Assembly (NCBI GenBank): GCA_023055425.1
Contig: JALGPY010000006.1
Coordinates: 90,927,935-90,991,934, forward strand
Length of the DNA: 64,000 bases
Source of the DNA: Linanthus parryae
Taxonomy: Eukaryota; Streptophyta; Magnoliopsida; Ericales; Polemoniaceae
Reading direction: 5' to 3'
The notes below the pieces were generated by a model that was not told where the DNA came from, made no database searches, and saw nothing but the letters and a program-made list of their open reading frames with translations. The position numbers and the translations under genes were made by a program. This document shows, in pieces, positions 35,792 through 47,769 of the stretch; position 1 is the first letter of the stretch, and the number at the start of each line of letters is the position of its first letter.

Positions 35792-36196
35792 AAAACAACC
35801 CGAAGAGTGACTACTACTCCTACAGTAAGGAATCCTATAGAGTACTACTATCTCGTGCCGCGATCCATATCCAGTTCGGTAGCCAAAGTTTAAGAAACAT
35901 AAGTTTGAAGAGTATCGAACACTTTGCAGTGCCCTGATTCCATCATTTCTAGCATCAGTTTTCCTACCATTAAAGTTAACCCCAAAACAACAAGTACTGG
36001 CTGCTTGGTGGCATTATGTGAAGAGGCAGTGAGCTAAGCGTGAGCACAAAACGCCCAAACTGATATCATAATTGGCCAAGCACTTCTCAAATTTATCGTA
36101 CAAAGCCCGTTAGCCAGCTATAAACTCCAATGACATATCCCTTGGGCAGAATAAACTCTCATCGACAACCAATCTCCCTTCATCACAATTCCAAAC
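35792..36196. other. spacer between two Copia insertions
   Basis: About 405 bases with no gene signature. It is the target into which the tandem array inserted; the last five bases (CAAAC, 36192-36196) are the left target duplication. Confidence 0.6.
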
Positions 36197-36892
36197 TGTT
36201 GAAAAAATTATTTAGACAGATATGTTTGATTACAAAAATAAATACAGGAAGCGGGAAAAACTTATCGATCTGAAGTGTCGAGGCACGGAACCGAATCCGC
36301 TGTCCTTAAGAACAATTTCGCCCCCACTAGGACTCCCTCCTTGGTGCAGATGTTGAGGCGGTTGTCCTCCAGGATACAACGACGTGTCCCGGTTGGTGAG
36401 CACTCACCAAACCCGGAACATGAACTCTTCCATAACTTGACTCAAGAGCAGTGAACAATGGTGAAGAAAGGAGTGAATTGGATGAAGAATGTGTTGGACG
36501 GATTTGGTTTATAAAGAAATGTTCAGAGCTAATTTTGGAGAGAATTATTTCGGAATTAATTGGGAATTAAAGTGAATCAATCACTCGTCAAAATTTGTCT
36601 GCAATAAAACCGTTTCCAAAAAAGAGTTTGCATTTTTTTTCCAAAATAGTTGAAACGGATTAAACCCAGTTAATTAAGACACGACACGCCGCGCCCGCGT
36701 CCAAGTCCAAGTCCACGCCGCGCGCGGTTATTATATGGGCTTTGTCTAGTGGGCTCAAGCTAGCATAATTTCTCCTTCTATTGGGCTCTCAAACACATAA
36801 CACACATGGGTAGTGATAAAGTAAAGTAGTAAAGTAGAAAGTGGCAATGTGGGACAAATTAAAAACTCAAAGTTTTTGAAGCACACCTAACA
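36197..36892 (-). repeat. array LTR1 (outermost, 3' side)
   Basis: 696 bases. It is the most distinct of the five: ACAGGAAGC for ACAGAAAGC, CTCGTCAAAA for CTGGTTAAAA, and GTTTGCATTTTTTTTCC with a four-base longer T run. A purine tract (ATGTGGGGGAT, minus sense) lies just inside the unit at 36893-36903, as at every unit. Confidence 0.95.
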
Positions 36893-37446
36893 ATCCCCCA
36901 CATGATTCAAAAACATAGAAAATGAAGAAAGAGAGTGCTCTTGAGTCGATTCCAGAGATGCAGTGATGTCGATGTCTTGTGGACTTGAATCGACACTTAG
37001 TGATAACAGGGCTTGTTCCACTTGTGGTGAAGGTGAACATAGTCTTGAACCTTCGCCCTTGAGTAGAGCAGGGGTCCTGCTCACACACCTCCGGCTGTGC
37101 TATGACGAGTTCTCCATTTGGCGCCTTTAGGCCATGCGCCCTACCTGGATATTCATGAGCGCTCTAGAGAGTTAGCCCCAACTCTCATAGGAGGCGGCCC
37201 CACCCCCACACTCACATAGGTGAACCCATCAAGTGTGACTGCAACACACCACCCGTAAGGGCTATGAGTTCATTAAGAGCATAGTGCTCATCCTTATATA
37301 TTTTGCAGCAAACACTTATTTACACCATAGGGAGGGACATAAAAAATACAGTGTTTTATTTGAGTTTCTCCATGACTTGTTATTACCCATTGAACCTGTT
37401 TCCTTGGATCTCCATTCATGCAGGTTGGGTTGCCATCATGGGAATC

Positions 37447-39918
37447 TCACTCTATGGGCTTGAGTCCCACCCCCCTCGATGCATCAGCAATTATCTTTCT
37501 TGCTAGCCCCTTCGTCAGAGGATCTGCCATGTTCTTCTCTGACCTCACAAAGTCTAGGGCAATCACACCATTGCTCATTAAACTGCGTACAATGTTATGT
37601 TTCAGGCGAATATGTCTCTTCTTTCCATTGTACGTCTTGTTCTTTGCTCGAGCTATGGCCGCCTGTGAATCACAATGCAAGGACATGGATGGAACCGGCC
37701 TTTCCCACAGTGGAATGTCCGCCCATAGGTTCCTTAGCCACTCGGCTTCATTACCTGCCAATTCCAAAGCAATAAATTCAGATTCCATAGTGGAGGCAGC
37801 TTTACAAGATTGTTTAGAGGATTTCCACGAAATTGCACCCCCACCAAGGGTGAACACATAACCACTAGTAGAGTTGGTTTCATCATTGTCTGAAACCTAA
37901 TTAGCATCACAGTAACCTTCCAGCACAGCTGGATAACCATTATAGTGGAGACCATGGTTCATTGTCCCCTTCAAGTATCTCAGTAATCTGTTTAATGCGA
38001 TCCAATGCTCTCTACTTGGATTATGTGTGTACCTGCTCAGTCTACTCACAGCATATGCAATGTCAGGACGAGTACAGTTCATCAAATACATGACACTTCC
38101 AATAATTTTAGCATATTCAGATTGAGACACACTAGTTCCTCTATTTTTCTTTAGATGCATGCTCGGGTCATAAGGAGTTTTAACAGCATCAACATCATAA
38201 AGATTAAATTTCTTGAGCAATTTTTCGACATAGTGTGACTGAGACAGCACGAAGATATTTGACTTACGAATCACCTTAACACCAAGAATTACATCTACCT
38301 CCCCAAGATCTTTCATATCAAAGGTGGAGCACAGGAACCCTTTGGTTTCATTCACAATGTGTAAGTCAGTGCCCATGATTAACATATCATCAACATATAA
38401 ACATATAATCACACCACGTGAATCAGAAAATTTAGAGTAAAGACAACTATCAGATTCATTCACAATGAATCCATTAGCAATTAGAGTTTGGTAAAATTTC
38501 TCGTGCCACTGTTTAGGAGCTTGCTTCAATCCATATAAGGATTTAACAAGTCTACACACTTTATTTTCTTGACCTTTGACTATAAAACCCTCGGGTTGGT
38601 CCATGTAGATTTCCTCCTCTAGATCTCCATTCAAGAAGGAAGTTTTCACATCCATATGATGTACTACAAGATTATGAATAGAAGCAATAGCAAAGAGTAG
38701 TCTGATGGTGGAGATCTTGGTCACGGGAGAGTAGGTGTCAAAGTAGTCAACTCCCTCTTTTTGTGTGTAACCCTTTGCAACTAGTCTGGCCTTGAACTTG
38801 TCAATGGTTCCATCGGCCTTAAGCTTCTTTTTAAATACCCATTTACATCCTATGGGTTTGGTCCCTTTAGGAAGGTCAACTAGTTCCCAAGTGTGATTAG
38901 ACATAATGGATTCTAACTCACTATTCACTGCATCTTTCCAAAAGTTTGCATCTACGGATTTCATTGCCTCGCTGTATGTCTTAGGATCATCTTCAATGAT
39001 GAAGGCAGTGACAAAGTCTGGTCCGAAGCTAGTTTCTACTCTTGCTCTTTTGCTGCGTCTAGGTTCAATATCATTTTCAGGATCTAGACTAGAGTTTTCT
39101 AAGGAGGCACCATGAGAGGCAATGGGGGCCCTCTCTTTCAAAGGAAATATGTCTTCAAAGAATTCTGCGTCCTTAGCCTCTATTATGTGGTTTGATTCAC
39201 TCACTAGGAATCTATAAGCAGCGCTATTTTGAGCATAACCAATGAAAACAGTATCAGTGGTCTTGGGTCCAATTTTGTCTCGTTTAAAACTAGGCAGTCC
39301 CACCTTAGCTAGACACCCCCACACCTTCAAATATTTCAAGTTAGGGCTGTAGCCCTTCTATAGCTCATATGGGGTCTTATCATTTTTCTTAAAAGGGACC
39401 CTATTTAGGATATGGCACGCGGACAAGATAGCTTCCCCCCACATGTTCGATGGTAACCCAGAACTAATAAGCATGGCATTCAACATGTTCTTTAGGGTTC
39501 TATTTTTCCTCTCGGCTATACCATTCTGTTCAGGGGTGTAAGGAGTGGTTGTCTCGTGAATTATACCGTTCTGCTCGCATAAGGATCTTAATATGTCACT
39601 GTCATACTCTCCTCCCCTATCGGACCTTACCCTCTTGATTTTCCTATCAAGTTGGTTCTCTACTTGAGCTTTGTATTTTATGAAACATTCTGTGGCCTCA
39701 CTTTTGGCTCTCACCAGGTAAACATAGCAGAATCTAGAGTAGTCGTCTACAAAGGTTATGTAATATCTCTTGCCTCCCCTACTTTCATAATTTTTGAAGT
39801 CTCCGAGGTCAGTATGAATTAACTCTAAAAGTTCAGAACTTCTTTCTACCGATTTAAACGGCTTCTTATGAAATTTTGCCTCTACACAAACGTGACATTT
39901 TGAACTCTCAGAAATTCT
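37447..39918 (-). pseudogene. unit 1 pol, two nonsense mutations
   Basis: Integrase, reverse transcriptase and RNase H in the order described for unit 2. It is inactivated by two tryptophan-to-stop changes (TGG to TAG), at 39358-39360 in the integrase C-terminal region (EL-stop-KGY) and at 37897-37899 in RNase H (DAN-stop-VSD). Both are C-to-T on the plus strand. The frame is otherwise open. Other private changes include KTSFLNG for KTAFLNG in reverse transcriptase and the usual ADPLTKG in place of EDPLTKG at the end. Most private changes sit in the left two thirds of the unit. Confidence 0.92.
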
Positions 39919-41335
39919 TCAAATCAGGGATTAGGCTGAGTTGTTTCATTCGTTTAACGGAAGCAAAATTCACATGGCCTAGTCTAGCATGCCAAAGATC
40001 AATGGGCTCAGCAATATAAGCAGAAGAGGTAGTCATTTTATTAGTGTTCTCGACACTTAAAACAAAAAGTCCATCAGCAGAGTATCCTTTCCCCACAAAC
40101 TCGTTATTACGAGTAAGAACTAACTTATCAGATTCAAACACAAGTTTAATACCAGCCTTATTAAGAAAATAACCGGAAATGAGATTTCTACGCATATCAG
40201 GAACATGTAGCGCATCAGTTAGGGCGAGGGTTTTACCAGATGTCAGCTTCAACAAAATTTTACCCTTACCAGCCACGCTAGTTGTGCGCGAATTACCCAT
40301 GTAGACGATCTCTCCTCCAACGGATTCATAGGTAGAGAACATGTCTTTGTTGGTGCAGATGTGCCGAGTTGCTCCTGTATCGACGATCCACTCCATGGGG
40401 CTGCTTACCAGGTTGACCTCTGATACTACTGCTGCAATGATTTCAGAGTCTCCCTCTGCTAGGTTTGCTTGCGGTCTACTACCTTGCTGTGTGTTCCCAT
40501 CCTTGCGGTACCTGCATTCTGATGCATAGTGTCCAGTCTTTCCGCAGACATAGCAATTCCCCTTTTTCTTCTTAACGACTCCTTCTGGTTTCTTGAAGTG
40601 TGGTTTTGTTCCGCCGTGTTGCTGCTTCTTTGGGTACTTGTGATGATTCCCATGTCCTGAGTTTTGCCCATTGTGTTTTGCACCAGACTTGACTTCTACA
40701 ATGTTTGCCCTGGATGTGAATTCTTGATTCATCTCTGCCTTCAACTTCTTTCTGTTGGCTTCCTCAATCCGGAGATGGATGATGACATCGTCCAGGTTCA
40801 TGTCCTTGGTCTCGTGCATCAGAGTGCCTCGGTAGTCTCTCCATGATGGAGGCAGCTTGTGGATCAGGGAAGCTGCTAGGAAAGCATCATCAACCGTCAT
40901 GCCTTCTGTCTTGATGTCATGGATCGCGTTCTGGTATTCATGGATTTGCTCCAGAACGGTTTTGTCATCCGTCATCTTGAACTCTAGGAATCTGCTCACC
41001 ACATATTTCTTTGAGCCTACATCTTCAACAGAATATTTGATGCGCAGTTGTTCCCATATTTCTCTAGCTGATTTAAGAGTGCAATAAACATCAAACAGGG
41101 GATTAGACAGATAATTCAGTATATGCCCACGACAGATCTTGTTATCTCTTTCGAACAGATTGATTGAAGCACTACGAGCTGGTTCAAGTGATTCATTTGG
41201 AACTTGATCTTCGTACAAAACACGATCAACATTAATTGATTCTAAGAAAAATAGTATTTTTTCTGACCAGCGTTTGTAGTGATTCCCATCAAACAGTTCT
41301 AGTTTTGAGAGATCCGGAACCGTATTCATTTTCAT
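39908..41335 (-). CDS. unit 1 Gag-protease
   Basis: 475 codons from ATG at 41335. A gag domain of the UBN2/gag-polypeptide type fills the first 200 residues ([19 protein letters not shown]-type segment, [14 protein letters not shown]). A zinc knuckle C-x2-C-x4-H-x4-C ([14 protein letters not shown]) is at about 261-274. The aspartic protease active site D-T-G-A ([12 protein letters not shown]) is at about 319. The start of the pre-integrase zinc domain ([10 protein letters not shown]) is at about 445. It ends at a TGA inside that domain, where pol continues in another frame. The ATG lies only 27 bases after the 5' LTR. Nearly identical to unit 2, with GVVKKKK before the knuckle. Confidence 0.9.
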   Translation of the reverse strand: MKMNTVPDLSKLELFDGNHYKRWSEKILFFLESINVDRVLYEDQVPNESLEPARSASINLFERDNKICRGHILNYLSNPLFDVYCTLKSAREIWEQLRIKYSVEDVGSKKYVVSRFLEFKMTDDKTVLEQIHEYQNAIHDIKTEGMTVDDAFLAASLIHKLPPSWRDYRGTLMHETKDMNLDDVIIHLRIEEANRKKLKAEMNQEFTSRANIVEVKSGAKHNGQNSGHGNHHKYPKKQQHGGTKPHFKKPEGVVKKKKGNCYVCGKTGHYASECRYRKDGNTQQGSRPQANLAEGDSEIIAAVVSEVNLVSSPMEWIVDTGATRHICTNKDMFSTYESVGGEIVYMGNSRTTSVAGKGKILLKLTSGKTLALTDALHVPDMRRNLISGYFLNKAGIKLVFESDKLVLTRNNEFVGKGYSADGLFVLSVENTNKMTTSSAYIAEPIDLWHARLGHVNFASVKRMKQLSLIPDLKNF

Positions 41336-41349
41336 AATCAAACCGGAAT

Positions 41350-41360
41350 TTGTTCTTAAG
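41350..41360 (-). promoter_or_regulatory. unit 1 primer-site candidate
   Basis: CTTAAGAACAA (minus sense) begins two bases after the LTR. The same 11 bases occur at 46512-46522, 51673-51683 and 56834-56844 in the other units. The exact inverse lies about 108 bases inside each LTR. Confidence 0.5.
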
Positions 41361-41362
41361 AT

Positions 41363-42054
41363 TGTTGAAAAAATTATTTAGACAGATATGTTTGATTACA
41401 AAAATAAATACAGAAAGCGGGAAAAACTTATCGATCTGAAGTGTCGAGGCACGGAACCGAATCCGCTGTCCTTAAGAACAATTTCGCCCCCACTAGGACT
41501 CCCTCCTTGGTGCAGATGTTGAGGCGGTTGTCCTCCAGGATACAACGACGTGTCCCGGTTGGTGTGCACTCACCAAACCCGGAACATGAACTCTTCCATA
41601 ACTTGACTCAAGAGCAGTGAACAATGGTGAAGAAAGGAGTGAATTGGATGAAGAATGTGTTGGACGGATTTGGTTTATAAAGAAATGTTCAGAGCTAATT
41701 TTGGAGAGAATTATTTCGGAATTAATTGGGAATTAAAGTGAATCAATCACTGGTTAAAATTTGTCTGCAATAAAACCGTTTCCAAAAAAGAGTTTGAATT
41801 TTCCAAAATAGTTGAAACGGATTAAATCCAGTTAATTAAGACACGACACGCCGCGCCCGCGTCCAAGTCCAAGTCCACGCCGCGCGCGGTTATTATATGG
41901 GCTTTGTCTAGTGGGCTCAAGCTAGCATAATTTCTCCTTCTATTGGGCTCTCAAACACATAACACACATGGGTAGTGATAAAGTAAAGTAGTAAAGTAGA
42001 AAGTGGCAATGTGGGACAAATTAAAAACTCAAAGTTTTTGAAGCACACCTAACA
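41363..42054 (-). repeat. array LTR2
   Basis: 692 bases, almost identical to LTR3 including the shared GATTAAATCCAG. It is the 5' LTR of unit 1 and the 3' LTR of unit 2 at once. Confidence 0.95.
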
Positions 42055-42608
42055 ATCCCCCACATGATTCAAAAACATAGAAAATGAAGAAAGAGAGTGC
42101 TCTTGAGTCGATTCCAGAGATGCAGTGATGTCGATGTCTTGTGGACTTGAATCGACACTTAGTGATAACAGGGCTTGTTCCACTTGTGGTGAAGGTGAAC
42201 ATAGTCTTGAACCTTCGCCCTTGAGTAGAGCAGGGGTCCTGCTCATACACCTCCGGCTGTGCTATGACGAGTTCTCCATTTGGCGCCTTTAGGCCATGCG
42301 CCCTACCTGGATATTCATGAGCGCTCTAGAGAGTTAGCCCCAACTCTCATAGGAGGCGGCCCCACCCCCACACTCACATAGGTGAACCCATCAAGTGTGA
42401 CTGCAACACACCACCCGTAAGGGCTATGAGTTCATTAAGAGCATAGTGCTCATCCTTATTTATTTTGCAGCAAACACTTATTTACACCATAGGGAGGGAC
42501 ATAAAAAATACAGTGTTTTATTTGAGTTTCTCCATGACTTGTTATTACCCATTGAACCTGTTTCCTGGGATCTCCATTCATGCAGGTTGGGTTGCCATCA
42601 TGGGAATC

Positions 42609-45080
42609 TCACTCTATGGGCTTGAGTCCCACCCCCCTCGATGCATCATCAATTATCTTTCTTGCTAGCCCCTTCGTCAGAGGATCTTCCATGTTCTTCT
42701 CTGACCTCACAAAGTCTAGGGCAATCACACCATTGCTCATTAAACTGCGTACAATGTTATGTTTCAGGCGAATATGTCTCTTCTTTCCATTGTACGTCTT
42801 GTTCTTTGCTCGAGCTATGGCCGCCTGTGAATCACAATGCAAGGAGATGGATGGAACCGGCCTTTCCCACAGTGGAATGTCCGCCAATAGGTTCCTTAGC
42901 CACTCGGCTTCATTACCTGCCAATTCCAAAGCAATAAATTCAGATTCCATAGTGGAGGCAGCTTTACAAGATTGTTTAGAGGATTTCCACGAAATTGCAC
43001 CCCCACCAAGGGTGAACACATAACCACTAGTAGAGTTGGTTTCATCATTGTCTGAAACCCAGTTAGCATCACAGTAACCTTCCAGCACAGCTGGATAACC
43101 ATTATAGTGGAGACCATGGTTCATTGTCCCCTTCAAGTATCTCAGTAATCTGTTTAATGCGATCCAATGCTCTCTACTTGGATTATGTGTGTACCTGCTC
43201 AGTCTACTCACAGCATATGCAATGTCAGGACGAGTACAGTTCATCAAATACATGACACTTCCAATAATTTTAGCATATTCAGATTGAGACACACTAGTTC
43301 CTCTATTTTTCTTTAGATGCATGCTCGGGTCATAAGGAGTTTTAACAGCATCAACATCATAAAGATTAAATTTCTTGAGCAATTTTTCGACATAGTGTGA
43401 CTGAGACAGCACGAAGATATTTGACTTACGAATCACCTTAACACCAAGAATTACATCTACCTCCCCAAGATCTTTCATATCAAAGGTGGAGCACAGGAAC
43501 CCTTTGGTTTCATTCACAATGTGTAAGTCAGTGCCCATGATTAACATATCATCAACATATAAACATATAATCACACCACGTGAATCAGAAAATTTAGAGT
43601 AAAGACAACTATCAGATTCATTCACAATGAATCCATTAGCAATTAGAGTTTGGTAAAATTTCTCGTGCCACTGTTTAGGAGCTTGCTTCAAGCCATATAA
43701 GGATTTAACAAGTCTACACACTTTATTTTCTTGACCTTTGACTATAAAACCCTCGGGTTGGTCCATGTAGATTTCCTCCTCTAGATCTCCATTCAAGAAG
43801 GCAGTTTTCACATCCATATGATGTACTACAAGATTATGAATAGAAGCAATAGCAAAGAGTAGTCTGATGGTGGATATCTTGGTCACGGGAGAGTAGGTGT
43901 CAAAGTAGTCAACTCCCTCTTTTTGTGTGTAACCCTTTGCAACTAGTCTGGCCTTGAACTTGTCAATGGTTCCATCGGCCTTAAGCTTCTTTTTAAATAC
44001 CCATTTACATCCTATGGGTTTGGTCCCTTTAGGAAGGTCAACTAGTTCCCAAGTGTGATTAGACATAATGGATTCTAACTCACTATTCACTGCATCTTTC
44101 CAAAAGTTTGCATCTACGGATTTCATTGCCTCGCTGTATGTCTTAGGATCATCTTCAATGATGAAGGCAGTGACAAAGTCTGGTCCGAAGCTAGTTTCTA
44201 CTCTTGCTCTTTTGCTGCGTCTAGGTTCAATATCATTTTCAGGATCTAGACTAGAGTTTTCTAAGGAGGCACCATGAGAGGCAATGGGGGCCCTCTCTTT
44301 CAAAGGAAATATGTCTTCAAAGAATTCTGCGTCCTTAGCCTCTATTATGTGGTTTGATTCACTCACTAGGAATCTATAAGCAGCGCTATTTTGAGCATAA
44401 CCAATGAAAACAGTATCAGTGGTCTTGGGTCCAATTTTGTCTCGTTTAAAACTAGGCAGTCCCACCTTAGCTAGACACCCCCACACCTTCAAATATTTCA
44501 AGTTAGGGCTGTAGCCCTTCCATAGCTCATATGGGGTCTTATCATTTTTCTTAAAAGGGACCCTATTTAGGATATGGCACGCGGACAAGATAGCTTCCCC
44601 CCACATGTTCGATGGTAACCCAGAACTAATAAGCATGGCATTCAACATGTTCTTTAGGGTTCTATTTTTCCTCTCGGCTATACCATTCTGTTCAGGGGTG
44701 TAAGGAGCGGTTGTCTCGTGAATTATACCGTTCTGCTCGCATAAGGATCTTAATATGTCACTGTCATACTCTCCTCCCCTATCGGACCTTACCCTCTTGA
44801 TTTTCCTATCAAGTTGGTTCTCTACTTGAGCTTTGTATTTTATGAAACATTCTGTGGCCTCACTTTTGGCTCTCACCAGGTAAACATAGCAGAATCTAGA
44901 GTAGTCGTCTACAAAGGTTATGTAATATCTCTTGCCTCCCCTACTTTCATAAATTTTGAAGTCTCCGAGGTCAGTATGAATTAACTCTAAAAGTTCAGAA
45001 CTTCTTTCTACCGATTTAAACGGCTTCTTATGAAATTTTGCCTCTACACAAACGTGACATTTTGAACTCTCAGAAATTCT
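42609..45080 (-). CDS. unit 2 Pol: integrase, reverse transcriptase, RNase H
   Basis: The open frame runs from 45080 to the TGA at 42609, over 820 codons. It overlaps the end of the gag-protease frame by about 11 bases in the +1 frame, and has no ATG at its start. Counting from codon 44876: integrase with HTD upstream, D in SDRGGEY at 31 and E in GIAERKNRT at 68. Reverse transcriptase has KARLVAKGY at 308, [15 protein letters not shown] at 357, [16 protein letters not shown] at 392 and the catalytic YVDD at 440. RNase H has D603, E645 and D682 ([38 protein letters not shown]) and ends with HNIVR. All catalytic residues I can locate are present. Expression would need frameshifting or fusion with Gag. 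Confidence 0.92.
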   Translation of the reverse strand, partial: RISESSKCHVCVEAKFHKKPFKSVERSSELLELIHTDLGDFKIYESRGGKRYYITFVDDYSRFCYVYLVRAKSEATECFIKYKAQVENQLDRKIKRVRSDRGGEYDSDILRSLCEQNGIIHETTAPYTPEQNGIAERKNRTLKNMLNAMLISSGLPSNMWGEAILSACHILNRVPFKKNDKTPYELWKGYSPNLKYLKVWGCLAKVGLPSFKRDKIGPKTTDTVFIGYAQNSAAYRFLVSESNHIIEAKDAEFFEDIFPLKERAPIASHGASLENSSLDPENDIEPRRSKRARVETSFGPDFVTAFIIEDDPKTYSEAMKSVDANFWKDAVNSELESIMSNHTWELVDLPKGTKPIGCKWVFKKKLKADGTIDKFKARLVAKGYTQKEGVDYFDTYSPVTKISTIRLLFAIASIHNLVVHHMDVKTAFLNGDLEEEIYMDQPEGFIVKGQENKVCRLVKSLYGLKQAPKQWHEKFYQTLIANGFIVNESDSCLYSKFSDSRGVIICLYVDDMLIMGTDLHIVNETKGFLCSTFDMKDLGEVDVILGVKVIRKSNIFVLSQSHYVEKLLKKFNLYDVDAVKTPYDPSMHLKKNRGTSVSQSEYAKIIGSVMYLMNCTRPDIAYAVSRLSRYTHNPSREHWIALNRLLRYLKGTMNHGLHYNGYPAVLEGYCDANWVSDNDETNSTSGYVFTLGGGAISWKSSKQSCKAASTMESEFIALELAGNEAEWLRNLLADIPLWERPVPSISLHCDSQAAIARAKNKTYNGKKRHIRLKHNIVRSLMSNGVIALDFVRSEKNMEDPLTKGLARKIIDDASRGVGLKPIE

Positions 45081-46497
45081 TCAAATCAGGGATTAGGCTG
45101 AGTTGTTTCATTCGTTTAACGGAAGCAAAATTCACATGGCCTAGTCTAGCATGCCAAAGATCAATGGGCTCAGCAATATAAGCAGAAGAGGTAGTCATTT
45201 TATTAGTGTTCTCGACACTTAAAACAAAAAGTCCATCAGCAGAGTATCCTTTCCCCACAAACTCGTTATTACGAGTAAGAACTAACTTATCAGATTCAAA
45301 CACAAGTTTAATACCAGCCTTATTAAGAAAATAACCGGAAATGAGATTTCTACGCATATCAGGAACATGTAGCGCATCAGTTAGGGCGAGGGTTTTACCA
45401 GATGTCAGCTTCAACAAAATTTTACCCTTACCAGCCACGCTAGTTGTGCGCGAATTACCCATGTAGACGATCTCTCCTCCAACGGATTCATAGGTAGAGA
45501 ACATGTCTTTGTTGGTGCAGATGTGCCGAGTTGCTCCTGTATCGACGATCCACTCCATGGGGCTGCTTACCAGGTTGACCTCTGATACTACTGCTGCAAT
45601 GATTTCAGAGTCTCCCTCTGCTAGGTTTGCTTGCGGTCTACTACCTTGCTGTGTGTTCCCATCCTTGCGGTACCTGCATTCTGATGCATAGTGTCCAGTC
45701 TTTCCGCAGACATAGCAATTCCCCTTTTTCTTCTTAACGAATCCTTCTGGTTTCTTGAAGTGTGGTTTTGTTCCGCCGTGTTGCTGCTTCTTTGGGTACT
45801 TGTGATGATTCCCATGTCCTGAGTTTTGCCCATTGTGTTTTGCACCAGACTTGACTTCTACAATGTTTGCCCTGGATGTGAATTCTTGATTCATCTCTGC
45901 CTTCAACTTCTTTCTGTTGGCTTCCTCAATCCGGAGATGGATGATGACATCGTCCAGGTTCATGTCCTTGGTCTCGTGCATCAGAGTGCCTCGGTAGTCT
46001 CTCCATGATGGAGGCAGCTTGTGGATCAGGGAAGCTGCTAGGAAAGCATCATCAACCGTCATGCCTTCTGTCTTGATGTCATGGATCGCGTTCTGGTATT
46101 CATGGATTTGCTCCAGAACGGTTTTGTCATCCGTCATCTTGAACTCTAGGAATCTGCTCACCACATATTTCTTTGAGCCTACATCTTCAACAGAATATTT
46201 GATGCGCAGTTGTTCCCATATTTCTCTAGCTGATTTAAGAGTGCAATAAACATCAAACAGGGGATTAGACAGATAATTCAGTATATGCCCACGACAGATC
46301 TTGTTATCTCTTTCGAACAGATTGATTGAAGCACTACGAGCTGGTTCAAGTGATTCATTTGGAACTTGATCTTCGTACAAAACACGATCAACATTAATTG
46401 ATTCTAAGAAAAATAGTATTTTTTCTGACCAGCGTTTGTAGTGATTCCCATCAAACAGTTCTAGTTTTGAGAGATCCGGAACCGTATTCATTTTCAT
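45070..46497 (-). CDS. unit 2 Gag-protease
   Basis: 475 codons from ATG at 46497, ending at TGA 45070-45072. Same domains as in unit 1. It differs from its sisters by phenylalanine for valine before the zinc knuckle (EGFVKKKK). With unit 1 it shares the GDSEII and SRTTSVAG states around the protease. Confidence 0.92.
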   Translation of the reverse strand: MKMNTVPDLSKLELFDGNHYKRWSEKILFFLESINVDRVLYEDQVPNESLEPARSASINLFERDNKICRGHILNYLSNPLFDVYCTLKSAREIWEQLRIKYSVEDVGSKKYVVSRFLEFKMTDDKTVLEQIHEYQNAIHDIKTEGMTVDDAFLAASLIHKLPPSWRDYRGTLMHETKDMNLDDVIIHLRIEEANRKKLKAEMNQEFTSRANIVEVKSGAKHNGQNSGHGNHHKYPKKQQHGGTKPHFKKPEGFVKKKKGNCYVCGKTGHYASECRYRKDGNTQQGSRPQANLAEGDSEIIAAVVSEVNLVSSPMEWIVDTGATRHICTNKDMFSTYESVGGEIVYMGNSRTTSVAGKGKILLKLTSGKTLALTDALHVPDMRRNLISGYFLNKAGIKLVFESDKLVLTRNNEFVGKGYSADGLFVLSVENTNKMTTSSAYIAEPIDLWHARLGHVNFASVKRMKQLSLIPDLKNF

Positions 46498-46524
46498 AAT
46501 CAAACCGGAATTTGTTCTTAAGAT

Positions 46525-47216
46525 TGTTGAAAAAATTATTTAGACAGATATGTTTGATTACAAAAATAAATACAGAAAGCGGGAAAAACTTATCGATCTG
46601 AAGTGTCGAGGCACGGAACCGAATCCGCTGTCCTTAAGAACAATTTCGCCCCCACTAGGACTCCCTCCTTGGTGCAGATGTTGAGGCGGTTGTCCTCCAG
46701 GATACAACGACGTGTCCCGGTTGGTGTGCACTCACCAAACCCGGAACATGAACTCTTCCATAACTTGACTCAAGAGCAGTGAACAATGGTGAAGAAAGGA
46801 GTGAATTGGATGAAGAATGTGTTGGACGGATTTGGTTTATAAAGAAATGTTCAGAGCTAATTTTGGAGAGAATTATTTCGGAATTAATTGGGAATTAAAG
46901 TGAATCAATCACTGGTTAAAATTTGTCTGCAATAAAACCGTTTCCAAAAAAGAGTTTGAATTTTCCAAAATAGTTGAAACGGATTAAATCCAGTTAATTA
47001 AGACACGACACGCCGCGCCCGCGTCCAAGTCCAAGTCCACGCCGCGCGCGGTTATTATATGGGCTTTGTCTAGTGGGCTCAAGCTAGCATAATTTCTCCT
47101 TCTATTGGGCTCTCAAACACATAACACACATGGGTAGTGATAAAGTAAAGTAGTAAAGTAGAAAGTGGCAATGTGGGACAAATTAAAAACTCAAAGTTTT
47201 TGAAGCACACCTAACA
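46525..47216 (-). repeat. array LTR3
   Basis: 692 bases, 5' LTR of unit 2 and 3' LTR of unit 3. Practically identical to LTR2. Confidence 0.95.
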
Positions 47217-47769
47217 ATCCCCCACATGATTCAAAAACATAGAAAATGAAGAAAGAGAGTGCTCTTGAGTCGATTCCAGAGATGCAGTGATGTCGATGTC
47301 TTGTGGACTTGAATCGACACTTAGTGATAACAGGGCTTGTTCCACTTGTGGTGAAGGTGAACATAGTCTTGAACCTTCGCCCTTGAGTAGAGCAGGGGTC
47401 CTGCTCATACACCTCCGGCTGTGCTATGACGAGTTCTCCATTGGCGCCTTTAGGCCATGCGCCCTACCTGGATATTCATGAGCGCTCTAGAGAGTTAGCC
47501 CCAACTCTCATAGGAGGCGGCCCCACCCCCACACTCACATAGGTGAACCCATCAAGTGTGACTGCAACACACCACCCGTAAGGGCTATGAGTTCATTAAG
47601 AGCATAGTGCTCATCCTTATTTATTTTGCAGCAAACACTTATTTACACCATAGGGAGGGACATAAAAAATACAGTGTTTTATTTGAGTTTCTCCATGACT
47701 TGTTATTACCCATTGAACCTGTTTCCTGGGATCTCCATTCATGCAGGTTGGGTTGCCATCATGGGAATC

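Noticed and set aside
37418..37861. Plus-strand frames of 147 codons repeated in every array unit
   Set aside because: They are antisense shadows of the RNase H coding region and have no independent support.
41350..41370. Ordinary initiator-Met tRNA primer site in the array element
   Set aside because: No TGGTATCAGAGC or near match exists between the LTR and the gag ATG in any unit.
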